Positions 52,301 to 62,076 are shown, numbered from the stretch's first letter. The stretch is DNA of 64,000 bases from Candidatus Stackebrandtia faecavium (GCA_019112895.1 DXIM01000062.1:54344-118343); one strand, 5' to 3'. Notes: generated by a model from the letters alone, not told the origin. A program made the numbers and translations.

Positions 52301-54058
52301 ATGTTGCGGACCATACTGAATCGGTCCTACCCCTCCAACGACCCTTGGGGGCTGCAAGCAAGCATTGATGCGTTGGAGTCCACTCATAGGGCGAAAAACA
52401 GCTCGCCCGCAATCCCGTTGCTGCGCAAGGCTTACCGCATTGCGGAGCAGATGCATCGCGGTCAGAACCGCAAGAGCGGTGAGCCTTACATCACCCACCC
52501 CATCGCCGTATCTCAGATCCTCGCCGACATCGGCCTCGACACGACCACGCTCGCGGCGGCACTCCTCCACGACACGGTGGAGGATACTAGTTACACCCTT
52601 CAGCGGCTGCGAGACGATTTCGGCAACGAGGTTGCGCTGCTTGTGGACGGGGTGACCAAGCTCGACAAAGTCTATTTCGGAGACGCAGCGGAGGCGGAAA
52701 CGTTCCGTAAACTGATCGTGACCGCCGGCCGCGATGTGCGCGTCATGACGATCAAGCTCGCCGACCGACTCCACAACATGCGCACCATCGGCGCGAAGTC
52801 GCGTCCGTCGCAGATCCGCATTGCCGAAGCCACACGCGACGTGCTGATCCCACTCGCCGACCGACTCGGCCTGTACGTCATCAAGCGCGAACTCGAAGAC
52901 ATCGTCTTGTCGACAGTAGACCCAGATGTCTACTCCGAAATCGACGACTACCTCAAAAACAATGCCACCCGCGAATCGCAGGTCAATAAGGCGGTGTCGA
53001 AGCTTCGTAGCGAGATGCGCGCATCGAAGATCCCGACCCAGATCCTCGACCGACCCCGGCACCATTACTCCGTCTACCGCGAAATGGCCGTCAATCCCCG
53101 GCGCGGCCCCCAAGATCCGCCCCGTGTCGTCCTCGTCATCAACGGACCCTTGACCGACTGTTACGCCGCGCTCGGTGCCGTCCATCGCCTGTGGCGTCCC
53201 ATCCCCGGGCGCTTCAAAGACTTCATCGCGACCCCTAAATTCAATCTCTACCAGTCGTTGCACACCTCCGTGATCGGCCCAGGCGACGTGCCCATGGATG
53301 TGTTGATCCGAACGAAACAGATGCACCAAACTGCGGAGGTCGGGATCGCCGCCCACCTCGACGCGGAACAGTCCGACTCCGACCACCCGACCCAGGAACT
53401 CAAATGGCTGGACCGACTCCTCGACTGGCAGCGTGACGCAATCGAACCTGGCCGTTTCCTCGAATCGCTGCGCTGCGACCTAGCCGACGAACAAATCCTC
53501 GTGTTCACCACCAACGGGGGGCAACACATTCTCCCCGTATCCGCAACCCCCGTCGACCTGGCCTACTGCTACGGCCCGTCGGGAGGAGACAGGCTCATCG
53601 GTGCCTACGTCAACGGGGTCCTGGCTCCGCTATCGACTCCACTCATGGAAGGTGACCTGATCGAGACGATCACTGCGGAGTCCCACAGTGGATACCCGGG
53701 GCCGTCACGGGAATGGTTGCTCTCAGCGAAGACTCCGCAAGCACAGCTGCTCATCTCGCAATGGTTCGCCGGGTATCGCGGTCCCGACGCCACCGAATCA
53801 GCCAGCCACATTGGCGGCCAACGCACGCTCGTGGACGGCATCGAAGCCGGCAAACAGGCCGTTGACGCGGCGCTGCGCCGACGTGACCGCGGTCTGGCCT
53901 CAACGGAACCGCTGCTGCGTCTGGCCAGGGACCTGGCATTCCCGGACCTCGACACGCTGTACCTGGCAGTTTATGAAGCCAAAGTCGATGCCAGCGAGCT
54001 CATCGACCAACTGATCGCCGCCGTCGATTGCAAGCCTGAGCCGAACGCCCAGACATAG
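52301..54058 (+). CDS. RelA/SpoT homologue: intact (p)ppGpp hydrolase, degraded synthetase domain
   Basis: A 585-residue Rel-type protein shorter than the usual ~730-790. The HD hydrolase domain has its known residues: MHRGQNRKSGEPYITHP, HD at 90-91, ED at 94-95 and KLADRLHNMRT with Asp155/Asn159. The synthetase domain (about 250-350) keeps RPIPGRFKDFIATPK and YQSLHT, but the usual DLxAxR strand is replaced by DPPRVVLVI (272-280), the catalytic EIQIRT is DVLIRT, and NGYQS is NLYQS. A TGS-like domain (396-458) follows; no ACT domain. It likely breaks down (p)ppGpp (inference). ATG 52301 with GGAGG upstream. Confidence 0.85.
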   Translation: MLRTILNRSYPSNDPWGLQASIDALESTHRAKNSSPAIPLLRKAYRIAEQMHRGQNRKSGEPYITHPIAVSQILADIGLDTTTLAAALLHDTVEDTSYTLQRLRDDFGNEVALLVDGVTKLDKVYFGDAAEAETFRKLIVTAGRDVRVMTIKLADRLHNMRTIGAKSRPSQIRIAEATRDVLIPLADRLGLYVIKRELEDIVLSTVDPDVYSEIDDYLKNNATRESQVNKAVSKLRSEMRASKIPTQILDRPRHHYSVYREMAVNPRRGPQDPPRVVLVINGPLTDCYAALGAVHRLWRPIPGRFKDFIATPKFNLYQSLHTSVIGPGDVPMDVLIRTKQMHQTAEVGIAAHLDAEQSDSDHPTQELKWLDRLLDWQRDAIEPGRFLESLRCDLADEQILVFTTNGGQHILPVSATPVDLAYCYGPSGGDRLIGAYVNGVLAPLSTPLMEGDLIETITAESHSGYPGPSREWLLSAKTPQAQLLISQWFAGYRGPDATESASHIGGQRTLVDGIEAGKQAVDAALRRRDRGLASTEPLLRLARDLAFPDLDTLYLAVYEAKVDASELIDQLIAAVDCKPEPNAQT

Positions 54059-54088
54059 TCTGGCTCCGCGATTTCGGACCGGAAACGT

Positions 54089-54136
54089 AACGGCTGAGGG
54101 GCCGCATGCTCGCGAGCATGCGGCCCCTCAGCCGTT
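54089..54136. terminator. 48-bp perfect palindrome, bidirectional terminator
   Basis: A perfectly self-complementary 48-mer (24 bp per arm, no loop; left arm opens AACGGCTGAGGGGCCG, right arm ends in CAGCCGTT) between the convergent rel and qcrB genes. The strongest terminator candidate in the window. Confidence 0.85.
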
Positions 54137-54144
54137 TGAGACCG

Positions 54145-55743
54145 TTACTGTTTGCCGGCCCCTACTTCCTTCTTCGGCTCCTGGCCCTCGACCGCCTCTT
54201 CCGTCTTTTCGACGGGTTGTTCGATCGGTTTGAAGAAGCCTCGGATCGCCGGAGCCAGCGCCCCGATCCGGTTCATCTTCTTTGGCACAGTCCAGCCGTT
54301 GTATTCGAGCTCGGTGTGACCGTGCTCGTCCGGCTCAGTCAGAGGCTGGTGGACCTCGTAGAACCCGCCATTCGGATCACGGCGCAAAATACCTGTCTCG
54401 ATACCGTGCGCGAGAACCTCCCGGTCGTGCTGCTGCAGGCCCAGGCAGATTCGGTGCGTGATGTAGAACGTGATCACCGGGATAACGACGATGCCGATAC
54501 GACCGCCCCACGTCATAGCGTTCAAACTGATGTGGAACTGGTCGGCGATGACGTCGTTGGCACCCGAGATCGACGAGATCAGGAAGATGCTGGTCACCAT
54601 CGCGCCGACTGCGGTACGCGTCGGGTTGTCGCGCGGACGTTCCAACAAGTTGTGGTGCGTATTGTCCTTCGTGAATCTTCGTTCGATGAACGGATACAGG
54701 ATTGGCACCGTGAACGCCACGCCCATACCAACCACGGCGGGCCAGAACGTTCCCGGCAGTGTCAGACCGAACGCGCGTGTCTCCCAAGCGGGGAATAGGC
54801 GAACAAGTCCTTCCAAGAACAAGACATAGAAGTCCGGCTGACTCGCCGACGACACCACGGAAGCTTGATACGGCCCGAACAGCCACAACGGGTTGATCTG
54901 GAATAGGCCGCCCAGCAGCGCGATGACCGCGAAGACGAGCATGAAGAAGCCGCCCTGCTTCGCCGCATAGTTCGGGAACATGCGGAAACCGACGACGTTC
55001 TTCTCGGTACGCATCGGTCCGGGCCATTGCGAGTGCTTCTGCGCGAAGACGAGGCCCACATGCGCGCCGATCAGAGCCAGCATGAGCCCTGGAAGCAGCA
55101 GCACGTGCAGGATGTAGAACCGGGTCACGATGACGTCACCAGGGAACTCGCCGCCGAACAGCGAGTGGTTCGCCCACGAACCGATCAGCGGCACCGATTC
55201 GGTAATACCGCTGACGATACGCAGACCCGTGCCGGACAGGCCGTCGTCCGGGATCGAGTAACCCATGAGGCCTTCGAAGAACGCCAACGGGAACAAGATC
55301 GCGCCGATGACCCAGTTCGCTTCGCGCGGCTTGCGGAACGCACCGCTGAAGAACACGCGTCCCATGTGCACCAAGATCGCGGCGACAAACAGCAGCGCGC
55401 CCCAGTGGTGCATCTGACGGATGATCAAACCGCCGCGGATATCGAACGAGATGTCCAGCGTCGATTCGTACGCCTTCGACATTTCGATGCCTCGAAGCGG
55501 AACATAGCTTCCGTCGTATTTGACTTCGACCATCGACGGCTCGAAGAACAACGCCAGGAACGTACCGGTCAACAGCAAAACGATGAACGAGAACAATGCG
55601 ATCTCGCCCAGCAGGAACGACCAGTGGTCCGGGAAGACCTTCGTCATCAACTGTCTGGCCGGCGAAGCCATCTTAAAGCGGTCGTCGAGCTCGCCCCCCA
55701 CCTTTCCGGGGAGCTGCTTCATATCGAACTTGCGACGCTTCAT
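54145..55743 (-). CDS. qcrB: Cytochrome bc1 complex cytochrome b subunit
   Basis: Quinol-oxidising b subunit of the bc1-aa3 supercomplex. The 532-residue protein has many transmembrane helices and the heme-ligand and quinol-site features RQMHHWGALLFVAAILVHMG, PLIGSWANHSLFGG, RFYILHVLLLPGLMLALIGA and the C-terminal extra helices of the actinobacterial form. It follows qcrA by two bases and ends at a shared terminator. Confidence 0.96.
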   Translation of the reverse strand: MKRRKFDMKQLPGKVGGELDDRFKMASPARQLMTKVFPDHWSFLLGEIALFSFIVLLLTGTFLALFFEPSMVEVKYDGSYVPLRGIEMSKAYESTLDISFDIRGGLIIRQMHHWGALLFVAAILVHMGRVFFSGAFRKPREANWVIGAILFPLAFFEGLMGYSIPDDGLSGTGLRIVSGITESVPLIGSWANHSLFGGEFPGDVIVTRFYILHVLLLPGLMLALIGAHVGLVFAQKHSQWPGPMRTEKNVVGFRMFPNYAAKQGGFFMLVFAVIALLGGLFQINPLWLFGPYQASVVSSASQPDFYVLFLEGLVRLFPAWETRAFGLTLPGTFWPAVVGMGVAFTVPILYPFIERRFTKDNTHHNLLERPRDNPTRTAVGAMVTSIFLISSISGANDVIADQFHISLNAMTWGGRIGIVVIPVITFYITHRICLGLQQHDREVLAHGIETGILRRDPNGGFYEVHQPLTEPDEHGHTELEYNGWTVPKKMNRIGALAPAIRGFFKPIEQPVEKTEEAVEGQEPKKEVGAGKQ

Positions 55744-55745
55744 GT

Positions 55746-56828
55746 CTAGTCACGCTCCCAGAAGGCCGGGCCGACAGGCACGAGGTAGTCGGACTTGGCG
55801 TAGAAATAGCCTTCGTCATCGACGCCCAGCGGCAGCATCGGCAGGTGTCGAGTCGCCGGACCGAACACCGGCTTCGCGTTGTCCGTCACCAAAAACTGCG
55901 ACTGGTGGCACGGGCACAGCAGCCGGTTCGTCTGCTGCTCGAACAAACTGGCCGGGCAACCAACATGGGTACAGATCTTCGAGTGCGCGATGAAGTTGTT
56001 CCACTGCGCGCCCTCGTACATTTCGTAGGCGTTCTCGCGCGTCTTGACCGCGTCTTCTTCGCGCAGATGAATCAACAGAGTCGGCGAATCCGCATGCTGA
56101 TTCGTGGCCCCATGCGGGATCGCCGGGAACACCGTGACCTGCCCGCCGACGCTGACCATGTCGGGACGCACCAGTGTGCCGTCCTCGAGCATGAGGCGCA
56201 CCGGCTTGCCGTCGTTGAATTCGTCGGCGTCGAAACCGGTGATCTGGAGGTCCTTCGTCGGGCTCTTGATCAGCGCACCGATCGGCGCGATGGCCGCCAA
56301 CCCCAGCGGAGCGGCACCGAAAAGCAATGCGCGCTTCAGCATCGGACGGCGACGGATACCGGTGTCCTCCACGACCGTCTTGACGGTCGCGCCGGCGATG
56401 ATGCGGTCTTCGGGGTCCGAAGCACCGTCGTGACGATCCTGAATCAGCTCCTCCTTGGGGAGCAGCTTCTTCGCCCAGGTCAAGATGCCGATACCGAGCC
56501 CGCCGAGGGCGATACCGAGACAAACGCCAAGCATCGGGGTGTACCACTTGCTCAGCGTGGTCGCGTCACCGTATTCGTACTGCCACGGCCAGAAGGCGTA
56601 TACGGCCACGAAGCCGAGGCTGCCGAGCCCCGCAAGGAGGAAGCACGCCGCGATGACCCGCTCGATGCGCTTCTCCTCCGGAGTACCCGGGACCGGGAAC
56701 GCCGGTTCGTAATGCACGATCTCGATGCCGTCACGGCGCATGCCTTCCTTGGCGATTTCAAAGGAAGACAGTTTCGGATCGTTGACGTCCACCGGTTTGT
56801 CTGAAGATGAATTGTTGTCCGCACTCAT
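55746..56828 (-). CDS. qcrA: Cytochrome bc1 complex Rieske iron-sulfur subunit
   Basis: A 360-residue actinobacterial Rieske protein with three N-terminal transmembrane helices. The 2Fe-2S ligands lie in CTHVGCPASLFEQQ and CPCHQSQFLV. It passes electrons from the b subunit to QcrC. It follows qcrC by four bases and precedes qcrB, one operon. Confidence 0.97.
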   Translation of the reverse strand: MSADNNSSSDKPVDVNDPKLSSFEIAKEGMRRDGIEIVHYEPAFPVPGTPEEKRIERVIAACFLLAGLGSLGFVAVYAFWPWQYEYGDATTLSKWYTPMLGVCLGIALGGLGIGILTWAKKLLPKEELIQDRHDGASDPEDRIIAGATVKTVVEDTGIRRRPMLKRALLFGAAPLGLAAIAPIGALIKSPTKDLQITGFDADEFNDGKPVRLMLEDGTLVRPDMVSVGGQVTVFPAIPHGATNQHADSPTLLIHLREEDAVKTRENAYEMYEGAQWNNFIAHSKICTHVGCPASLFEQQTNRLLCPCHQSQFLVTDNAKPVFGPATRHLPMLPLGVDDEGYFYAKSDYLVPVGPAFWERD

Positions 56829-56832
56829 GTCT

Positions 56833-57636
56833 CTACGACTTCCCCGCGATCCACAAGGTGGCGACCGCCAGCGTGCCGATTCCGATCAAGAAGATCGCCA
56901 GTCCTTCAGTCGAAGGGCCGAAACGACCAAGCGTCATCGGACCGCCCATGTCTCGGTCGGTGTTGATGTATTCGATGTAAGCAATGACCTCCGCCTTTTC
57001 CTCGGGGGTGAGTTGGGCATCGGCGAAGACCGGCATGTTCTGCGGGCCCGTCAGCATCGCTTCGTAGATCTGGTCCGAAGGAACGCCTTCGAGAGACGGC
57101 GCGAATTTGCCGGACGACAAAGCACCACCACCAGTAGCGAAGCCGTGACAGCTCGAGCAGTTCACGCGGTAGAGCTCACCGCCCCTGGCCGGGTTGGCGT
57201 CGTCGACCATGTCGTCCACGACTTCGGCGGGTACTGCTTCGGGGCCACCGCCCAAGCTTTGGATGTATACCGCGATCGCTTCGGCCTCTTCAGGCGTGAA
57301 CACCGGGTTTTTGCGTGGGGCTTGCGCTTCTTGGCGCGCCATCGGCATACGACCCGAGTTCACCTGGAACTCCACGGAAGCGCTACCCACGCCGATCAGG
57401 CTGGGGCCGCGACCATCCACGCCAGTGGCGTTGGGGCCGTGACAACTCACGCAGCTGGTGTCGAAGAGTTCCTTGCCTTCTTCGGCCATGGCAGCGAGAG
57501 ATTCGGACTCGTCCGCGGAAATGCCAGGAGCGAATGCGGTGTACACACCGCCGACCAAGGCGAGCGCACCGACAAAGCGGGCCAACGCCCCGAGTCGCTT
57601 ACGCCACCGCTTGCGGTGTCGGGATGGTGCAGCCAC
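56833..57636 (-). CDS. qcrC: Cytochrome bc1 complex diheme cytochrome c subunit
   Basis: A 267-residue membrane-bound cytochrome c with two CxxCH sites, CVSCHGPN and CSSCHGFAT, and a C-terminal helix (LAIFLIGIGTLAVATLWI). It replaces a free cytochrome c in the actinobacterial supercomplex, carrying electrons from QcrA to CtaC. GTG start with AGGTGAGG upstream. Confidence 0.97.
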   Translation of the reverse strand: MAAPSRHRKRWRKRLGALARFVGALALVGGVYTAFAPGISADESESLAAMAEEGKELFDTSCVSCHGPNATGVDGRGPSLIGVGSASVEFQVNSGRMPMARQEAQAPRKNPVFTPEEAEAIAVYIQSLGGGPEAVPAEVVDDMVDDANPARGGELYRVNCSSCHGFATGGGALSSGKFAPSLEGVPSDQIYEAMLTGPQNMPVFADAQLTPEEKAEVIAYIEYINTDRDMGGPMTLGRFGPSTEGLAIFLIGIGTLAVATLWIAGKS

Positions 57637-57739
57637 GGTTATTGCCTCACCTTTACTATCGTCCGACGCGGGCGGCGCCGGAGCCTTACGAGTAGTTACT
57701 GACTCCTTTGTGTGCCGAGCGCTGTCGGCCCACCCTGCC

Positions 57740-58345
57740 TCACTGCAGGAAGTAGATCATGGCGAAAAGTGCAACCCAGACCACATCAACGAAGTGCCAG
57801 TAGTAGGACACGACGATCGCTGATGTCGCCTGCGCAGGCGTGAAACGCCCCATGGTCGTACGAATCATGTAGATCAGGAAGGCCACCAGACCACCGATCA
57901 CGTGCAAGCCGTGGAAACCGGTCGTCAGGTAGAACATCGTTCCGTAGCCGTCGGTGCTGATCGTCAGACCCTCATGCATCACGAGCGTTCGGTATTCATT
58001 GGCCTGTCCGAGCACGAAGATCAGCCCCATGACGAAGGTCAACATGAACCATCGCCGTAGGCCGTATACATCTCCACGTTCAGCAGCGAACACACCCATC
58101 TGACACGTGAACGACGACGCTACGAGGATCAACGTGAACGTCACCGCGTAGGGGATGTTCAGGTTCTGGGTATGTTCCGCCCAGATCTCCGGTGCTGCTG
58201 CGCGAATGGAGAAGTACATCGCGAACAGGCCAGCAAAAAACATCAATTCACTTGATAGCCAGACGATCGTCCCGACGCTGACCATGTTCGGTCGCGTCAG
58301 GGAGTGGATTCGCCTGGGATCAATAGAGGCTTCAGCCGCAGTCAC
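57740..58345 (-). CDS. ctaE: Cytochrome c oxidase subunit III
   Basis: A 201-residue five-helix subunit [59 protein letters not shown] and [19 protein letters not shown]. It stabilises the aa3 oxidase core. GTG start. Next to qcrC as in other actinobacteria; the subunit I gene is not in this window. Confidence 0.95.
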   Translation of the reverse strand: MTAAEASIDPRRIHSLTRPNMVSVGTIVWLSSELMFFAGLFAMYFSIRAAAPEIWAEHTQNLNIPYAVTFTLILVASSFTCQMGVFAAERGDVYGLRRWFMLTFVMGLIFVLGQANEYRTLVMHEGLTISTDGYGTMFYLTTGFHGLHVIGGLVAFLIYMIRTTMGRFTPAQATSAIVVSYYWHFVDVVWVALFAMIYFLQ

Positions 58346-58605
58346 GCGGCCATTATTGCCGCTGATCTTCTACGAGTTGTGGCGGGGTACCGATCCCGCG
58401 CGTTTCGTTACCCCAGCTGTACCGAAACTGCAGGACAATGTCGTGCAATTCTTGGATGCCCAACGCCGAAGTTACGATTGTGTATCGATATTCGGGCCGC
58501 CTTTGTGAGGGCGAGTGCCGTTGACACCGGCGTCGGCGCTCATCGTGACTCATGGCGGTAAGCTTCGAGACGTCAATAACCCAACCCGGCCCGGAGCTTG
58601 ATCAC

Positions 58606-59004
58606 ATGAGTACCTACTCCGTCATCCTGTACAGCGATAATCCCAAGACCCGCGCCGCCATGCATGGCGCGCTCGGTGATCGTCCCGCCGATGACGTCGA
58701 GATCGAATACCTAGAGGCCAGCGGATACGACGAGATCATCCGCTACATCGACACCTTCGAGATCGACTTGGTGCTTCTGGACGGCGAAGCCCAGCCCGCG
58801 GGAGGCATGGGCGTCTCCCGGCAGATGCAGGACGAATTCGAAGACCCGCCGACGACCTGCCTGGTGATCAAACGCGCCGCTGACCGTTGGCTCGCTGCGT
58901 GGTCACGTGCCGACGCGGTCCTGGTCCACCCCTTGGACCCGTTGAACACCGCCAGCGTGATCGTCGACCTCCTGCGCGCGCGCCGCGCCCTAGTGAAGCC
59001 CTAA
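58606..59004 (+). CDS. Receiver-like protein without DNA-binding domain
   Basis: A 132-residue protein with a response-regulator-like fold: [20 protein letters not shown], then [20 protein letters not shown] and [11 protein letters not shown]. The usual acidic pocket is partly kept (DLVLLD), but the region is short and no output domain follows. Similar proteins lie beside trpD/ctaE in other actinobacteria. ATG 58606 has GGAG nine bases upstream. Role unknown. Confidence 0.65.
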   Translation: MSTYSVILYSDNPKTRAAMHGALGDRPADDVEIEYLEASGYDEIIRYIDTFEIDLVLLDGEAQPAGGMGVSRQMQDEFEDPPTTCLVIKRAADRWLAAWSRADAVLVHPLDPLNTASVIVDLLRARRALVKP

Positions 59005-59018
59005 TCGGGATAGTCGCG

Positions 59019-60062
59019 ATGGTGGACCGGGCCTGGCCGCAGGTACTTCGCACGCTGCTGAACCGGCAGGAGCTTTCCGCGGACGAGGCGCGGTGGGCGA
59101 TGAACGAGATCATGTCCGGCGAGGCAACCCCCGCCCAGGTGGCCGCCTTCGCCGTACTGCTGCGCGCGAAAGGCGAGTCCGCCCCCGAGGTCGACGGGCT
59201 CGTATCGGCGATGCTGACGCACACAGAGAAGGTCCCCGTCGAGGCCGACTGCGCCGACATCGTCGGTACCGGCGGAGACAATGCGCACACCGTCAACATC
59301 TCGACCATGGCTTCCCTCGTGGTCGCCGGCGGCGGCGTCCCCGTGGTCAAGCACGGTAACCGTGCCGCCTCATCGAAATGCGGTTCCGCCGATCTGCTCG
59401 AAGAGCTCGGTATACCCCTGGACCTGTCCTCGGAAGCGGTCGTGCGTTGCGTTACGGAGGCCGGAATCGGCTTCTGCTTCGCGGCCCGTTTCCACCCCGG
59501 CATGCGGCATGCGGCCAAGCCGCGGCGCGAAATGGGCATTCCGACGGCCTTCAACTTCCTCGGTCCCCTGTCGAACCCGGCTCAGCCGCGGGCCACCGCC
59601 GTCGGTTGCGCCGACGCGACGATCGCTCCAGTTATGGCCGAGGTCCTTGCTAAGCGCGGCGCCAGCGCGCTGGTCGTCCGCGGTGAGGACGGCATCGACG
59701 AGCTCTCGATCGCCGCGCCAACCCGGATATGGCTCGTCGCCAGCGGCACCGTGACGGAAACAGTCATCGACGCCGCCGAGCTGGGAATCGCGCGCGCCCC
59801 GTTGGAGTCTTTGCGCGGAGGCGACGCCAAGTACAACGCCCGCGTCGCACGCGAGGTGCTGGCCGGCGCCCACGGGCCCGCTCGCGACAGCGTGGTGCTG
59901 AACGCGGCCGCGGCCTTCGCCGCCCACGAGGGACTGCGACAAGACATCTCGGGCGGTGTGACGCAAGCGTTGACGCGCGGCATCGCACGCGCGAACGAAA
60001 CGCTCGACTCCGGTGCGGCTGCCCAGGCGTTGGACGCTTGGCGGACGGTCGCGAACCGTTAA
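59019..60062 (+). CDS. trpD: Anthranilate phosphoribosyltransferase
   Basis: Adds phosphoribose to anthranilate in tryptophan synthesis. The 347-residue protein has the substrate loop [50 protein letters not shown] and [15 protein letters not shown] 59019 with CGGGA upstream; an earlier in-frame reading lies in the preceding gene. It sits alone, away from other trp genes. Confidence 0.94.
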   Translation: MVDRAWPQVLRTLLNRQELSADEARWAMNEIMSGEATPAQVAAFAVLLRAKGESAPEVDGLVSAMLTHTEKVPVEADCADIVGTGGDNAHTVNISTMASLVVAGGGVPVVKHGNRAASSKCGSADLLEELGIPLDLSSEAVVRCVTEAGIGFCFAARFHPGMRHAAKPRREMGIPTAFNFLGPLSNPAQPRATAVGCADATIAPVMAEVLAKRGASALVVRGEDGIDELSIAAPTRIWLVASGTVTETVIDAAELGIARAPLESLRGGDAKYNARVAREVLAGAHGPARDSVVLNAAAAFAAHEGLRQDISGGVTQALTRGIARANETLDSGAAAQALDAWRTVANR

Positions 60063-60089
60063 GCGTGAGCTTATCGATAGGCTGACCGG

Positions 60090-60635
60090 ATGACCGGTCG
60101 TGGGCAGTCCTCAGGCAACGCCGCTTCCTTTGTGCGGTCAGCGATCTACAAGACGTTCTACAGCCTGCCTAAGCCGCTGAAGCGTCGAATCGTGCGAGTC
60201 GTGGCGCCCACCTATACCGTCGGCGCCGTCATGATGGTGTATTCGCCCGATAAGACACGGTTGTTGCTTCTTCGCCAGCCTCCAGGGCACGGCTGGGGCC
60301 TGCCCGCGGGGCTGCTGAATCGTGGCGAACGCCCCGAAACGGCAGCCGTACGGGAACTGGGCGAAGAAACCGGTATCAAGCTGACCATCGACGACATCGA
60401 GCTCGCCTCGCCGAACGCGATCGTCCACGCGCGGGGCCGCTGGGTCGACATGGTTTTCACCACGACTTTGGTCCCTGAAGACGTCACGCTCGAAGTCGAC
60501 GGCGCCGAGGTCTGGGAGGCACAGTGGCATCGACTCGATGCACTGCCGCCGATCACCGTCGCCGCCTCGCGGCTACTCGCGCACTACGGCATCGGCCCCT
60601 ACGCCGACTACCCCGCGGACGCACGCATCGACTGA
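60090..60635 (+). CDS. Nudix hydrolase
   Basis: A 181-residue hydrolase with the Nudix box GLLNRGERPETAAVRELGEE followed by TGI, matching GX5EX7REUXEEXGU. It cleaves a nucleoside diphosphate linked to some other moiety; the substrate is unknown. A hydrophobic, basic N-terminus precedes the fold. Confidence 0.85.
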   Translation: MTGRGQSSGNAASFVRSAIYKTFYSLPKPLKRRIVRVVAPTYTVGAVMMVYSPDKTRLLLLRQPPGHGWGLPAGLLNRGERPETAAVRELGEETGIKLTIDDIELASPNAIVHARGRWVDMVFTTTLVPEDVTLEVDGAEVWEAQWHRLDALPPITVAASRLLAHYGIGPYADYPADARID

Positions 60636-60725
60636 GCCCGGCCAGGACCAATGCCTTCCGGCCGGACTCGGACGCACACGCTAGGCTCGGTACCTGCTAA
60701 CAACGCCGACGGAAAGGATCGCGCC

Positions 60726-61007
60726 GTGATCACCGCGATCGTGCTCATAGAATGCGCCACCGACTCCATTCCGGAGGTCGCCGAAACCATCGCGAACCTA
60801 GATGGGGTCAGCGAGGTGTACTCCACTGCCGGCAACGTCGATTTGATCGCGGTGGTGCGGGTGCGCGAGTTCGATCAAACAGCCGACGTGATCGCCGGAG
60901 GCATCAGCAAGGTGCCTGGGGTATCCGACACCGAAACCCATATTGCGTTCCGGGCTTATTCAAAGCACGACCTCGAAGAAACCTTCGAGATCGGCTTTTC
61001 CGACTAG
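60726..61007 (+). CDS. Lrp/AsnC-type ligand-binding (RAM) domain protein
   Basis: A 93-residue stand-alone AsnC_trans_reg domain: ITAIVLIECATDSIPEVAET, VSEVYSTAGNVDLIAVVRV and GVSDTETHIAFRAYSKHDLE. No DNA-binding helix is present, so it may sense an amino acid for a partner. GTG 60726 with GGAAAGGA upstream. Confidence 0.82.
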   Translation: MITAIVLIECATDSIPEVAETIANLDGVSEVYSTAGNVDLIAVVRVREFDQTADVIAGGISKVPGVSDTETHIAFRAYSKHDLEETFEIGFSD

Positions 61008-61021
61008 CTACGCCCTGGCGG

Positions 61022-61951
61022 TCAGCTCACCACCGCGCCCTCGTGCGGCCGTATCGGCATGCATCCGCATTTGGGATGCGGTGTCCATGTGCGGCGAATC
61101 ATCGTCAACGACGGACGGACCTGAACCGTGGCCGCCTCCGCTTCGCAATGTTCGCCATCGATGTGTTGCAGCACCGACGAGGCGATGATCGCCGCGGAGA
61201 GGCCCCGCACGGTCGCCTCGATCGGCTCGCCCTCGTCATTATCGAAACCGACCGCGGTACGCCATTGCGGCACAGCATCGAGATGGTGGAGCTCCACACA
61301 CCGCACGCACGGGCCCCGACCGGGTTGGACCAGCGGCCCGACGTTGACGAGACCATCCATGATGTTCACGGACAGATAGGGACGCTCGCGACGCGCGTGA
61401 GCTCTCGCCGTCAGTACCGACGGCTGCGAAGAATTGATCAATACCGTTAGCGTCGCCTTGCTGCGTCGGCTCTCGTTAGCGCACCACACGCGCCCCAACT
61501 CGGATTCCCGCAGGATCTCCGCGGCTCGCTGCGCCAAACGTCCCGTGCCGTTGACAAACACCCGTTGCCGACGCCGACGCGCCAGGACGGGGCCGGGTGC
61601 TTTTCCTCGGCGCAAGACGAGCGCCTGCGTTTCCGGTGTCAACGGTGAACGTCGGTCCGCTCCCGTCCCGTCCGGCGACAAAGCATCGGTGTCTAGAAGG
61701 AGTCCCGCCCCGCGAAGCTGCTCCAACATGGCTGTCGCATGCTCCATGCGAACCCCCAGCCGCTTCGCGGTGACGGCGTACGCGGCCTCGTCAAGCCACG
61801 TGTCGAGCCGGTCCAGAAGTTCAATAAACCTCTTGTCGGGCAACTCCAGCTGCAGGGCCAGTTCGGGGTCACTTCCCAGCTGCACCGAAGTACCGGGAAG
61901 GCTAAACCGACAAAGGCCAGGAAGTAGTCTAAAACGTCGCATGACAGACAT
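61022..61951 (-). CDS. Stand-alone ocin-ThiF / cyclodehydratase-like E1 protein
   Basis: A 309-residue protein related to the leader-peptide-binding, ThiF-like half of TOMM cyclodehydratases. It has an N-terminal winged-helix-like part (LDEAAYAVTAKRLGVRMEHA), a Rossmann-type FVNGTGRLAQRAAEILRES and four cysteines in GPCVRCVELHH and HPKCGC that likely bind zinc. No YcaO partner gene, dehydrogenase or precursor peptide is visible nearby. Function unknown. Convergent with the AsnC-type gene by 14 bp. The start (ATG 61951 or 61942) is uncertain. Confidence 0.72.
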   Translation of the reverse strand: MSVMRRFRLLPGLCRFSLPGTSVQLGSDPELALQLELPDKRFIELLDRLDTWLDEAAYAVTAKRLGVRMEHATAMLEQLRGAGLLLDTDALSPDGTGADRRSPLTPETQALVLRRGKAPGPVLARRRRQRVFVNGTGRLAQRAAEILRESELGRVWCANESRRSKATLTVLINSSQPSVLTARAHARRERPYLSVNIMDGLVNVGPLVQPGRGPCVRCVELHHLDAVPQWRTAVGFDNDEGEPIEATVRGLSAAIIASSVLQHIDGEHCEAEAATVQVRPSLTMIRRTWTPHPKCGCMPIRPHEGAVVS

Positions 61952-62027
61952 ATTGCCAAGGCGTAGGTTAAGCCACGGTAAAGTGACAGAGGCGACTTTT
62001 TCGATGCGCGATGAGTCGAGCCGCAAA

Positions 62028-62058
62028 GTGCCCGCCCGGTTCAATACCGGACGGGCAC
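62028..62058 (-). terminator. Terminator of the proline-rich membrane protein gene
   Basis: A 13-position stem with one mismatch (GTGCCCGCCCGGT / ACCGGACGGGCAC) and a 5-base loop, 18 bases after the stop at 62077; TTTG follows on the minus strand. Confidence 0.65.
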
Positions 62059-62076
62059 TCGCTACAGCAACAGCTA

